DNA of 64,000 nucleotides from an uncultured Clostridia bacterium (lineage in GTDB: Bacteria; Bacillota; Clostridia; TANB77; CAG-508): NCBI GenBank assembly GCA_934162205.1, contig CAKPIA010000001.1, forward strand, positions 124,001-188,000. Direction: 5' to 3'. Below the pieces are notes generated by a model that saw only the letters and a list, made by a program, of their open reading frames with translations, was not told the origin of the DNA and ran no database searches. Positions 8,440-17,591 of this stretch are shown piece by piece (positions within the stretch are counted from its first letter, which is position 1; every line of letters begins with the position of its first letter). A program made the position numbers and the translations under genes.

Positions 8440-9501
8440 TTATTCAAATGTTACATTTGCATCTTTTGGACATATATTTACCCAAGTATTTCCATCATTA
8501 ACTTCAAGTTCTTTTCCATTTTCATCTTTATAAACTGTCTTTTTATTTCTATCTGATTTTGTACATGTTATTTTTATTGCTTTTCCATTAGTTATATAAT
8601 AGCCATTATATGTACCAATATTATTTAATCCTTGTCTTCCTTTTCCAGATCCATCATTTAAATCATAATTTTCTATAAATTCAATTATTATATTTTTTGT
8701 TGTTACAGTCTCTCCTGTTTCCCAATCTGTTTGAACTCTATTTCTTGCATATCTTTTATATCTTTGTGTTTGTTCATCATATTTATATTCTACAGTTTGT
8801 AAATTAGAATGTGGTATTGTAACAGATTTTGCACTTGTTCCATTTGTTAATTCTACTTCATTTGTTACATATTTTAATACACTTGCAGAATTTGATGTTG
8901 TTCTATATCCTTTATTTTCTGCAATTTTATAAATACTATTTATGTCTGTTGCTACATTATGTGGTGCTTTTTTATCAGATACTCTCCTAAATGCACTAGC
9001 ACTTTCTTGTATTCCATTTATATTATTAACACCTAATTTTGTAATATCTTTCTTTCCTTGTGGGCTCCATCCATAATGTGTATATATTGCATCATTTTCT
9101 AAAGCATAATCTAAGAAATAATGTCTACAACTTCTTACTGGACCTATTTTTTGTGCATCTGCACCTTTAAATAGTGCCATTAATCTAGTTTCTCCACCTT
9201 CAACAATTATTTCGTATACCATATATGTTTTGTTAAGTCCACCTTGTGGCCATGCTCCACTATGGTTATCTATCATTACAGCAACTGGTCTTTCTGTTCC
9301 ACTATATATTTTTATTCCTTCATTTCTTTCTTCTTTTTCTTCTTCTACAATTTGTGGTTCTGTGGTATTTTCTGGTTCTTGTCCATTCTTTTTATTGTTT
9401 GATATTTTTACTGCTAAAATAATTCCTGCTACCAAAATTATAATTGCTAAAACTGCTATCAAAATTTTTGTTTTATTTTTTACAAAAAACTCCTTATTCA
9501 T
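8440..9501 (-). CDS. DUF3048 (YerB-like) membrane-anchored protein
   Basis: 353 residues with an N-terminal signal anchor (about 11-31), an acidic low-complexity linker (EEEKEERNEG) and then the DUF3048 core: RPVAVMIDNH, PQGGL, VYEIIVEGGETRLMALF, IGPVRSCRHYFLDYALEND, HYGWSP. YerB-type proteins are extracytoplasmic with no firmly assigned reaction. No lipobox cysteine is visible, so it appears anchored by a helix rather than lipid. It starts 6 bases after the ybeY stop region and is probably in the same operon. Confidence 0.88.
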   Translation of the reverse strand: MNKEFFVKNKTKILIAVLAIIILVAGIILAVKISNNKKNGQEPENTTEPQIVEEEKEERNEGIKIYSGTERPVAVMIDNHSGAWPQGGLNKTYMVYEIIVEGGETRLMALFKGADAQKIGPVRSCRHYFLDYALENDAIYTHYGWSPQGKKDITKLGVNNINGIQESASAFRRVSDKKAPHNVATDINSIYKIAENKGYRTTSNSASVLKYVTNEVELTNGTSAKSVTIPHSNLQTVEYKYDEQTQRYKRYARNRVQTDWETGETVTTKNIIIEFIENYDLNDGSGKGRQGLNNIGTYNGYYITNGKAIKITCTKSDRNKKTVYKDENGKELEVNDGNTWVNICPKDANVTFE

Positions 9502-9506
9502 AAATA

Positions 9507-9980
9507 TTACCCCCTTTTAATATTTAGTTTATTTAAAACATTCTCTTCTTTTGGTCTCATTACTTGCTTGTCCTCTTCCTTAATATGATCATATCCCATA
9601 AGATGATAGAAACCATGAACTAACATATATGAAAATTCTCTTTCAAAACTATGTCCATATTCTTCCGCTTGTTCTTCAACTCTTTTTATTGAGATAACAA
9701 TATCTCCCAAAACATCTTCATGTTTAAAATCTTTATTTTTTATCATTTCATCTAATTCTTTTTTTTCAAACATTGGAAAAGAAAGTACGTCTGTTTCTCT
9801 ATCTATATTTCTAAATTCATTATTTATTTTTCTAATGTTTTCTGGATTTGTTAAAGTTATACTTATATATAATTTAGAGTCAAGTAATCCTTCTTCTTTA
9901 AAACATTGTTCTATTACTTTTTTTATTATTTTTTCATACTCTTTATTTTCTTCAATATCTTTATATTCTAATTGGTACAT
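9507..9980 (-). CDS. ybeY: Endoribonuclease YbeY
   Basis: 157 residues. YbeY is a zinc-dependent RNase involved in 16S rRNA 3'-end maturation and ribosome quality control. The metal site HGFYHLMGYDH (HxxxHxxGxDH) is intact near residue 121, and the upstream motif NREFRNIDRETDVLSFP is typical. It lies in the yqfCD...era...recO cluster as in other Firmicutes, immediately after an unknown 403-aa gene. Confidence 0.95.
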   Translation of the reverse strand: MYQLEYKDIEENKEYEKIIKKVIEQCFKEEGLLDSKLYISITLTNPENIRKINNEFRNIDRETDVLSFPMFEKKELDEMIKNKDFKHEDVLGDIVISIKRVEEQAEEYGHSFEREFSYMLVHGFYHLMGYDHIKEEDKQVMRPKEENVLNKLNIKRG

Positions 9981-9982
9981 TT

Positions 9983-11194
9983 TTATTTCCTTACTAATTT
10001 TTTATTATTTATATATTTTCCTTCTGATTTAAAACCTTTTAATTCCTTCATTGCTTCATAATCCACTAATTTTCTTTTGTAATATTTTATAATTCTTGTG
10101 TAATCTATTTTTTCATCATGTAATTTTTTCATATCATTTTTCATGAATAATATTTCTTTTTGTTTTACATATTCTATAAAATCTTCATCTTTTATTTTTT
10201 CATTATCTTTATATTGCTTCCAAAATTTTTTAAACTCTTCTTTTTCCTCTTCTTTTTCCCAATAAACTTTTGTTGATACTAACTTTAAATTATATTCTTC
10301 TATTAATTTTATAAGTGTTGCATAAGCCTTTTCTCTTTTAACTGCAATCTTTGTATCTTGCACTAAATTTCTTGCATCTCTAAGTAATTTTAAATAACAT
10401 TGTTCTGTTACAACTAATGGTAAACTGTGTGTAAATAATTTTCTACTTAATGCTAATAAAATCATGTTTTTTTCTATTGTGTCTTTTGTATCTAGTTTTC
10501 CTACTTCATAACTTTCATATTTTTCATATTCATTTAATACATCTTGTGAAAATTCTTGGGTATTTTCTTTTATTTTTAATGATAATATTTTTTCTATGTA
10601 TTCTTCTAGTGTATAAAAGATTTTAGTATATATCCATTCCTTTGAAGAATCATACACATTAGTTGTATCTGCTAATTTTATTGAATAATTTTTTAATATT
10701 CCTTTATATAACATATCCATTTTTGAAACATAAAATTGAATATATTTTTCTACTGCTTTATCTTTATGAGATTCTTTTAATCCTTCAAAATCTAATTCTA
10801 TTAAATATTTTTGTTTTCTATATTTGTATTCTACATATTCCGGTTCTTTTAATCTTGTTATTTCATAATATTGTGATAATGCTTTTTTTTCAAATTCTGA
10901 AGCACTATTATTTTTTACTTTTTTATATATTGAATCTAATACATATTTATCTAATGCTTCTAAATATGCTGTATATGTTTGATCGTATTTTTCTTCTAAG
11001 CTTTCTTTTTTGTTATTTTCTAATTCATGATTATTAAAGTTTTCAAATGATTTTAATAACGCATTTCTTTTTACTGTAATTAACATTCCATTTATTCCAA
11101 TTTTAGTAGGTATCAATATTTTAGTAATTGTATTTGATATCCTATTAAAAAACGTTTTATCTGCTCCAGTAATTTTTAAACTTCTTTCCTCCAT
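9983..11194 (-). CDS. Unknown 403-aa helical protein between yqfD and ybeY
   Basis: I do not recognise this protein. It is highly charged, rich in Lys, Glu and Tyr, and predicted mostly helical, with no clear signal peptide; a weakly hydrophobic stretch lies near 26-42 (ITKILIPTKIGINGMLITV). No nucleotide-binding or catalytic motif is visible. It starts 12 bases after the frameshift-restored yqfD stop (TGA at 11209-11207) with GAGGATG as ribosome site, and ends 2 bases before ybeY. Many Firmicutes have phoH at this place; PhoH motifs are absent here. Tight spacing suggests co-expression with sporulation gene yqfD. Confidence 0.7.
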   Translation of the reverse strand: MEERSLKITGADKTFFNRISNTITKILIPTKIGINGMLITVKRNALLKSFENFNNHELENNKKESLEEKYDQTYTAYLEALDKYVLDSIYKKVKNNSASEFEKKALSQYYEITRLKEPEYVEYKYRKQKYLIELDFEGLKESHKDKAVEKYIQFYVSKMDMLYKGILKNYSIKLADTTNVYDSSKEWIYTKIFYTLEEYIEKILSLKIKENTQEFSQDVLNEYEKYESYEVGKLDTKDTIEKNMILLALSRKLFTHSLPLVVTEQCYLKLLRDARNLVQDTKIAVKREKAYATLIKLIEEYNLKLVSTKVYWEKEEEKEEFKKFWKQYKDNEKIKDEDFIEYVKQKEILFMKNDMKKLHDEKIDYTRIIKYYKRKLVDYEAMKELKGFKSEGKYINNKKLVRK

Positions 11195-11206
11195 AAAATC
11201 ATCCTC

Positions 11207-12392
11207 TCAAAATACTATTTTTTCATTAGTCCCTATATTTTCAAGCACTTCGTATGTAACATATACTTCTACATATTCTTCATTTTGATATTTATTTACA
11301 TTCTTTCCGAAGTATTTTGCTTTTGTCTTCTATTTCTTGTTCAATTTCCTTTTGTAACTCTTCTATCCCTATGTTTGTAGCCTCATCAACATCATATACT
11401 ATATTAGTCTTTTCTTTTTCTTTATATGTCAATTTTGTTACAGAAATAGGTAAATATAAATTTGAAAATATTTTAAACTTTTTTTCTGCGTTTATTGTAT
11501 CATAAAATTCAAATTTTGAAACCCTTTTATTAAAATTTATTTCAAAATTATTAATCTTAACTCCATACTTATTCTCTTCATTTCCTGTGTCCGTAAGCTT
11601 TTCTTGATTGTAATATATTTTTTCTGATTTTGTATGCCAAACTTTTGCCTCAATGTTTCCAATACTGTGTACATATCTTGTACCCGTGTACTTTCCTTCC
11701 ATTGTACCAGATATTAATACATCACCTTCTTTTACTGTATCTCCAACATTTACCATAGCTGTTCCTTTTTGTGCATTTATTTTGGTTATAACGCCTGTTT
11801 TGTTTGATACAATGTTGCAATATTCATTTGAATCTATTATATCTGGTTTTTCTTCTGTTTTTACAACTTTAACAATTACATTTGTACCTTTTAGTTCTAT
11901 CCCTATCCATGCAATATCTTGTCTTTTTAGTCTTATATTATTTATTATATCTTTAGAATTTACTTTTGATTTTAATGTTCCTATTTTCAATCCCGCTTCT
12001 TGCAAATCCTGTTCTATATTTATAAGTTCTTTACCATCTTCTTCTTTAATTTCAACATTCCATATATAATTAGAACTTAATACTATTAATAATGAAATTA
12101 TTATTAAAAATAGTCCAAAAATTTTTCTTTTTTTGTATCTATTTAAGACAAATGGCAATCCACTTTTCTTTTTTATTTTTATTTTACATTTTGTTTTTCT
12201 TGCCACATCTGATAACTGTTTAAAATCTTTTATTCCTATATTTAAATATAGTTTTACATTTTTATCTCTTTTTAAATTCCATATTAATAGTTTTTTATTT
12301 GTACATATATTTATAAATCTTTCTATATAATAACCTTCTACACTAATCCTTAAATATCCAATTATATAACTAAAAATTATCTTTATAAACAT
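11207..12392 (-). CDS. yqfD: Sporulation protein YqfD, needs a +1 frameshift at CGG
   Basis: YqfD is a mother-cell membrane protein needed in late engulfment-stage sporulation. Residues about 90-110 form a transmembrane segment, followed by the extracytoplasmic domain (GIELKGTNVIVKVV, GDTVKEGDVLISG). The frame runs 361 codons to CGG (11309-11307) and then stops five codons later. Skipping the C gives GGA AAG AAT GTA and 33 residues that include EVYVTYEVLENIGT, typical of the YqfD C-terminus, ending at TGA 11209. The total is 394 aa, close to the usual family length near 400. The restored stop lies 12 bases before the next gene, normal operon spacing. yqfC lies just upstream. Confidence 0.87.
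11307..11309 (-). other. Putative +1 frameshift codon CGG in yqfD
   Basis: Minus strand: ATA CTT CGG AAA GAA TGT AAA TAA in the zero frame. Skipping the C gives CTT GGA AAG AAT GTA AAT, which restores the conserved C-terminal 33 residues. The same arrangement of extra C before GGN is seen in recO and the RluA-family gene. Confidence 0.8.
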
Positions 12393-12402
12393 TTATTCAC
12401 CT

Positions 12403-12681
12403 TTATCCTTCTGTTTTTTCTATTTCCATACTATCTATATCTCCAATAATTTTTATATCATCACCAGTCATTTGTTCTAACTTTAAATTAAATCCATTTA
12501 TATTAACAATTCCTATATAAGTATTTACTTTTACATAGTATTCTTCATATTCCAAAATTCCTTTATAATTTTCTATTAACATTTCATTAAAACCTACTAT
12601 TGTTATTTTAGGTTCATTTGTATAGATTTCTTTGGGCATTTCTAAAATACTATCTATTTTTCTAAAATTATTCTTCTTCAT
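12403..12681 (-). CDS. yqfC: Sporulation protein YqfC
   Basis: 92 residues of the YqfC/YabP-like family, small beta-rich proteins of the sporulating mother cell. The pattern IVGFNEMLIENYKGILEYEEYYVKV and the C-terminal GDDIKIIGDIDSMEIE fit YqfC. It ends 11 bases before yqfD, as in Bacillus. It probably lies under a SigE-type promoter shared with pdaA and yqfD, but I could not identify that promoter with confidence. Confidence 0.85.
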   Translation of the reverse strand: MKKNNFRKIDSILEMPKEIYTNEPKITIVGFNEMLIENYKGILEYEEYYVKVNTYIGIVNINGFNLKLEQMTGDDIKIIGDIDSMEIEKTEG

Positions 12682-12696
12682 TATTCCTCCTATGTT

Positions 12697-13518
12697 TTAC
12701 TCAAACTCGTCTAAACTTTTAATTTCATATCCTTTATTTTTTATTTCTTTTATAATACTATCTAATATATTTGTATTCGTTTTTGAATTTCCATGTAATA
12801 ACATTATCTCGCCATTGTGTAAATTTGATATTACCATCTCTTTTGCTTTTGCTTCATCTGGTTGATTTTTTTCATCCCAATCTTTATATGCAAAACTCCA
12901 CATTACAGTTTTATATCCTAATGATTTTGTTATATTTAAAGTTCTTTCACTATATTCTCCCATAGGTGGTCTTATATATTTCATTTCATATGCAAATTTT
13001 TCATATATTGATTGATGTAATTTCATTACTTCTGTATTAACTTGTTCATCACTTAATGATGGCATACTTTTGTGATTTACTGTATGATTTCCTACTATAT
13101 GTCCTTCTTCTAACATTTGTTTTACCAATTGTTCTTGTGTGTTTAAATAATGTGCAGTTATAAAAAATGTAGCTTTTACATCATTTTGTTTTAATACTTC
13201 TAATATTTTGCTTGTATACCCTGCTTCATATCCTTCATCAAATGTTAAATATATAACTTTTTTCTCTTTATTTCCTAAACATATACCATTATTTTGTTCT
13301 AATACACTTTGATTCTTTTTTCCAACATCAGGTTGTTCATTATTATTATTTCTTTTTATTCCCCATCCTATCTTTTGATTACTTAATGCATTTGAATTTG
13401 TAACAGCTGTATTTTTTCCTTCTGTATTACTTAAATAAATAGTACAAATAGAAAACATTGCTATTATTAAAATAGAAAATATAACTTTATATAATGAATT
13501 TTTTTTATTTTTATACAT
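12697..13518 (-). CDS. pdaA: Polysaccharide deacetylase, PdaA-like
   Basis: 273 residues with a signal anchor (about 11-30), a linker and a NodB-type carbohydrate esterase 4 domain. Catalytic features visible are TFDEGYEAGYT (Asp pair region), HTVNH (metal histidines) and RPPMGEYS, followed by VMWSFAYKDWD and LLHG. The FDEGYE...GYT variant is typical of PdaA, which deacetylates muramic acid so that muramic-delta-lactam of spore cortex can form. It lies upstream of yqfC and yqfD, consistent with a sporulation operon. Confidence 0.88.
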   Translation of the reverse strand: MYKNKKNSLYKVIFSILIIAMFSICTIYLSNTEGKNTAVTNSNALSNQKIGWGIKRNNNNEQPDVGKKNQSVLEQNNGICLGNKEKKVIYLTFDEGYEAGYTSKILEVLKQNDVKATFFITAHYLNTQEQLVKQMLEEGHIVGNHTVNHKSMPSLSDEQVNTEVMKLHQSIYEKFAYEMKYIRPPMGEYSERTLNITKSLGYKTVMWSFAYKDWDEKNQPDEAKAKEMVISNLHNGEIMLLHGNSKTNTNILDSIIKEIKNKGYEIKSLDEFE

Positions 13519-13580
13519 AACGTTCTCCTTATATCTTTTTTATAAATTTTATGTTTTACTTTTTAGATTATTACTTTACC

Positions 13581-13617
13581 AAAAAAAATAAAGCCTAAAT
13601 TTTTTTCTTAGGCTTTA
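13581..13617 (-). terminator. Terminator after the nucleotidyltransferase gene
   Basis: On the minus strand TAAAGCCTAA, loop GAAAAAAAT, TTAGGCTTTA, then TTTTTTTT. It lies 11 bases after the stop at 13628 and upstream of pdaA. Confidence 0.9.
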
Positions 13618-13627
13618 TCAAATTATT

Positions 13628-14095
13628 TTATAGTGTTTTTATATCACTATATACATCTTTATTTATAAACATTTTATATTTTTCTATATTTTTTCTAATA
13701 TTTGTAGCAGAAATATTATATAATTTTCTCTCTGGATCTACCAATACATTTTCTATTTTAAGATAATCAGCAACACATTTTCCATATGGTTCACTGCTAT
13801 AAAAATAATTAACATTTTTATCTTTTATTATTTCATATAAATATTCCATTTGAATTTTAACACTTTTTTCATCTAATCCATACTGCTTTGGACTATTATA
13901 TGCTTCTAATATTTTTATATTAGGAAAATCATTCTTTATCCACTTTATTTTTTTATTTATATCAATATATTCTGGTGTGTCATATACAACCACATAAAAA
14001 TCGTCCATGTCTTTTAATGCTGTGGCTATTAAATATTTGTGTCCTATATGATATGGTGAAAACTTTCCTATTGTAAATCCAATTTTTTTATTCAT
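13628..14095 (-). CDS. Cytidylyltransferase-like nucleotidyltransferase (NadR/NMNAT-type)
   Basis: 155 residues with the HxGH nucleotidyltransferase signature in GKFSPYHIGHKYLI (11-24) and a later SATNIRKNIEKY motif corresponding to the ISSTxIR loop. This fits the NadR-type nicotinamide-nucleotide adenylyltransferase group. It lacks the C-terminal ribosylnicotinamide kinase domain of full NadR. It starts 4 bases from the end of the oleate hydratase gene, so the two are probably co-transcribed; substrate is uncertain. Confidence 0.75.
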   Translation of the reverse strand: MNKKIGFTIGKFSPYHIGHKYLIATALKDMDDFYVVVYDTPEYIDINKKIKWIKNDFPNIKILEAYNSPKQYGLDEKSVKIQMEYLYEIIKDKNVNYFYSSEPYGKCVADYLKIENVLVDPERKLYNISATNIRKNIEKYKMFINKDVYSDIKTL

Positions 14096-14098
14096 ATT

Positions 14099-15877
14099 TT
14101 ATATTGCTCCATATTTTATTAATAATTTTTCTATTTCGGTACCTTTAATCTTTTTTAGTCCCTCTTTTAGTGCTAATTTTTGTGGCAATGATAAATCCAT
14201 TTCTGTAATTTTTTTGCCGTCATTTAATTTTACTGTTGCACTTATTAAATCTCTTATATCATATACACTTCCCCATACTTCTGGAACTCCTCTATCTATA
14301 TTGCATAATGTATATACTGCTTCCATTGCTGTTCTAATTGAATATTCTGTTGTAAATACTGTGTCTCTTGGTGTTTCTGCATATTGTCCTATAAATGCTA
14401 AATTTACAGATCCATTTGGTACAACTAATGGTCTATCTCCATATCTTCTTGGTTCAAAAAATGATGTTACATATGGCATCATGCATGGTGTTGTATTACA
14501 TGCATTTTGTGCTAAATCCATAATTCTATCTTTTGGTATTCCTATATGATATAGCCATTCAGCTGCAAGTTCAATACCAGTACATTGATACATAGGCTTA
14601 TCTATAAAGTCTCCTTTATCCTCCCAACAATTTAATCCATAAACCCAAATTAAGCAATCATCTTTTGCTTGTTCTCTAAATTGTCCTTGACGATTTATTG
14701 TCCAACTTATTAACCAAGATGAATCTTTACATGTTACAATTCCTCCTGTTACAACTTTACCAGAAAGTGGGTTACGATGACATATTTTTTCTATTGCATC
14801 TAGAATTTCTTTATTTGATGTTTCAACAGTCCAAGATTCCCAACTTGTTTCTCTTATATCTTTAAAAAACTTATCTGGATTTCCAAATGCTTTATCTTGT
14901 TTAGCCATATTTTTCCACAATTCTATTGATGGACCTTCTCCATTTTTTATTTTCAACTCTGGAGCATGTGTTTGGTCTCCATATGCAGAATTATCTCCTT
15001 GGCATCCATTTGTTACAAAAACCAAATCATTTTCTGTTAATTCAATTTTTTTGTCTTCATTATTTTGAGTATAATAAATAACTTTAGCAAGTTTCATTTC
15101 TTCATTACAAGTACATTCAACATTTTTTACTGTTGTATCATATTCAAATTTTACTCCTCTGTCTTTTAAATATTTAACCATTGGTAAAATCATTGATTCA
15201 TATTGATTGTATCTTGTAAATCTTAATGCACTTAAGTCTGGTAATCCATCTATATGATGTATATATCTTTGTAAATATAATTTCATTTCCAATGCACTAT
15301 GCCATTTTTCAAACGCAAACATTGTCTGCCAATAAATCCAGAAATTAGTTTTATAAAACTCTTCATCAAATAAATCATCAATTGTCTTATCTGCTAATTC
15401 CTCATCTGTTGCCATAAATAATTTTAATAATTCTTCTGTTGCTTTAGGATTCATTCCATATTTTTTATCTGTATGAGCATCTTGTCCTTGTTTTTCTGTT
15501 ACACGACATAATGAATAATTTGGATCTTCTTTATTTACTTTGTAATATTCGGAAAATATAGTTTCTCCTGGATTGTCTATTGATGGTATTGAACGAAATA
15601 AATCCCACATACATTCAAAGTGATTATCCATTTCACGTCCACCACGCATAATATATCCTTTGTTTTTATCAAATATCCCATCACATGAGCCTCCTGGCAA
15701 TGGTAAGTGCTCAAATAATGTTATATTTTCTCCTTTCATTTGAGCATCTCTTACTAAAAAACAAGCTACTGATAATCCTCCTAATCCTGTTCCTACTATA
15801 TAAGCTTTTTTATTTTCTATCCCCTCTGGTTTTTCTGCTTTTGCAAAAGCTTCATAATTTCCATTTGAATAATACAT
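14099..15877 (-). CDS. ohyA: Oleate hydratase (MCRA family)
   Basis: 592 residues. FAD-dependent oleate hydratases add water to the cis-9 double bond of unsaturated fatty acids, giving 10-hydroxystearate; this helps bacteria detoxify host and dietary fatty acids. The FAD-binding motif GTGLGGLSVACFLVRDA lies at about 29-45, followed by FEHLPLPGGSCDG and RGGREMDNHFECMWDLFRSIPS, hallmarks of the family. The length is normal. A divergent start is not seen; a TetR regulator gene lies just upstream on the same strand. Confidence 0.93.
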   Translation of the reverse strand: MYYSNGNYEAFAKAEKPEGIENKKAYIVGTGLGGLSVACFLVRDAQMKGENITLFEHLPLPGGSCDGIFDKNKGYIMRGGREMDNHFECMWDLFRSIPSIDNPGETIFSEYYKVNKEDPNYSLCRVTEKQGQDAHTDKKYGMNPKATEELLKLFMATDEELADKTIDDLFDEEFYKTNFWIYWQTMFAFEKWHSALEMKLYLQRYIHHIDGLPDLSALRFTRYNQYESMILPMVKYLKDRGVKFEYDTTVKNVECTCNEEMKLAKVIYYTQNNEDKKIELTENDLVFVTNGCQGDNSAYGDQTHAPELKIKNGEGPSIELWKNMAKQDKAFGNPDKFFKDIRETSWESWTVETSNKEILDAIEKICHRNPLSGKVVTGGIVTCKDSSWLISWTINRQGQFREQAKDDCLIWVYGLNCWEDKGDFIDKPMYQCTGIELAAEWLYHIGIPKDRIMDLAQNACNTTPCMMPYVTSFFEPRRYGDRPLVVPNGSVNLAFIGQYAETPRDTVFTTEYSIRTAMEAVYTLCNIDRGVPEVWGSVYDIRDLISATVKLNDGKKITEMDLSLPQKLALKEGLKKIKGTEIEKLLIKYGAI

Positions 15878-15995
15878 AATAATTACCTCCTATATTTTTT
15901 TTCAATATAGTAATAACATTTTGTATTTTTGATTTCAATAAACAAATTTTAATCAATGATAAATTTTTTATCATATATTATAAATTGATGTAAAA

Positions 15996-16574
15996 TTAAT
16001 TATTATCTTTGTTAAACTGTTCTAATGCTTCAATTATATTTCCATGAACTAATATATTTAATTTATCTATAATTATTTTAGGATCTTCCTTCATATCTTC
16101 TTCTATCCAATCTAGCATTATCCCTACAAAAGCATTTTTATAAAAATTTGCAATAAATTTTTTATCTTCTTCTTCTACTTTTATATTTTTAGATTTTTCG
16201 TTAATAACATCCATTATTAATTTATATGTTAATTCTTTTACAAATTTTTCTATATGTTCCCTACTAATATTTTTATACACATTCATTATAAATGGCTTAT
16301 TTCCTAAAACTGCTTCAAATATTTGATAATAGCCTTCTTGCCAAGTGTCATATGTTTTTTTACCTTTTATTGCTTCTTTGGCATCTTCTAAACACACCCA
16401 TTCTATTAATTCATATATATCGTGGAAGTGATAATAAAATGTCATTCTATTAATTCCACAATCGTTTGTTAAATCTTCTACTGTTATTTTATTTACTTTT
16501 TTCTTTAATAGCATCTTTTTTAGAGAATTTTCTAATGCTTTTTTTGTTAAATTTGACAATTCTATCATCTCCAA
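15996..16574 (-). CDS. TetR-family transcriptional regulator
   Basis: 192 residues with an N-terminal helix-turn-helix: KITVEDLTNDCGINRMTFYYHFHDIYELIEWV (about 29-60). The C-terminal half resembles the TetR_C_8/DhaS-type dimerisation domain. It is transcribed towards the oleate hydratase gene and ends 119 bases before it, so it most likely controls that gene in response to fatty acids or membrane stress. The effector is inference. It diverges from agrA across a 306-base gap. Confidence 0.85.
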   Translation of the reverse strand: MEMIELSNLTKKALENSLKKMLLKKKVNKITVEDLTNDCGINRMTFYYHFHDIYELIEWVCLEDAKEAIKGKKTYDTWQEGYYQIFEAVLGNKPFIMNVYKNISREHIEKFVKELTYKLIMDVINEKSKNIKVEEEDKKFIANFYKNAFVGIMLDWIEEDMKEDPKIIIDKLNILVHGNIIEALEQFNKDNN

Positions 16575-16758
16575 TTTTTATTTAGTATATATTATTTTTT
16601 AGTTTTTTTCTAGCCAAAATTTAAAAATTTTATATTGTTTAATTTTAAATTAGAACTACTTTTTTTATCTTTTAATTTTTTTCATATCAATTATTCCTTT
16701 TTATAAAAATAATAGTAATTTAGGCATTATATTTTTGTAAAATTATTCCAATTTTCTA

Positions 16759-16787
16759 TTGACAAGTTTAAGATTTTGAATTATATT
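16759..16787 (+). promoter_or_regulatory. SigA-type promoter for agrA-agrC
   Basis: TTGACA (16759-16764), a 17-base spacer and TATATT (16782-16787), about 94 bases before the agrA start. The rest of the 306-base gap 16575-16880 between the TetR gene and agrA is AT-rich and shows no gene. Confidence 0.7.
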
Positions 16788-16880
16788 GTTACTGCTATTG
16801 GAAAAATAAGGTAATTTTGGGTTATATGTCGAAAACTATCAATACTTTAAAAAAAGCCCACTACAAGGAGAGAATTTTTA

Positions 16881-17591
16881 ATGATAAATTTTATAATTTG
16901 TGATGATAATCAAATAATTCTAGATAAATTAGAAAAAATTTTAAATGATATATTTTCTAGAAATGGATTTGAAGCTCAAGTAGCATTAAAATCTACTAAT
17001 GTTGACGAAGTTCTTGACTTCGTTACTTTTAACAAAGTGGATGTTTTAATTTTAGATATAAATTTAAAATCTAGACTTACAGGATTAGAACTTGCTCAAA
17101 AAGTAAGAGAATTTAATAAAGACTGCTATTTAATATTTACAACAGGTCATCTAGAATATGCAATGCTTGCTTATAAATTCAAAACTTTTGATTATTTAGC
17201 AAAACCTATCACATCTGAAAGATTAGAAGATACTATTATAAGATTGTTTGATGATATGTTTGGACAACCTAAAAAATATATGAAAATAGATAATAAAAAT
17301 ACACTTATTAATGAAGCAGATATTCAATATATTAAAAGAGAAGGGATGAGGCTTGTTTACCACACCAGAGATATGGATTATTTTACTTATGGCTCTTTTA
17401 ATAAAATTCAACCTTCGCTACCAGAAAATTTTATAAGATGTCACAAATCTTATATAGTAAATATAAATAATGTAAAAAATTATGATGCGACCACTAATAC
17501 TATTAGTTTTGGTAATAGTGTTTCTTGTGCTGTTGGTCCTAAATATAAAAAGATAATTATGGAGGTGTTAAACAATTATGGAAATAAATAA
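16881..17591 (+). CDS. agrA: AgrA-like LytTR response regulator
   Basis: 236 residues. The receiver domain (1-120) has the acidic pair D8-D9, phospho-acceptor D59 in VLILDINL, T in IFTTGH and K in YLAKPI. The LytTR DNA-binding domain (about 135-235) shows YIKREGMRLVYHT and FIRCHKSYIVNI. It is the regulator of a two-component system with the downstream AgrC kinase, whose start overlaps its end by 14 bases. The natural target should be the agrBD promoter region, which lies convergently downstream. Confidence 0.88.
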   Translation: MINFIICDDNQIILDKLEKILNDIFSRNGFEAQVALKSTNVDEVLDFVTFNKVDVLILDINLKSRLTGLELAQKVREFNKDCYLIFTTGHLEYAMLAYKFKTFDYLAKPITSERLEDTIIRLFDDMFGQPKKYMKIDNKNTLINEADIQYIKREGMRLVYHTRDMDYFTYGSFNKIQPSLPENFIRCHKSYIVNINNVKNYDATTNTISFGNSVSCAVGPKYKKIIMEVLNNYGNK

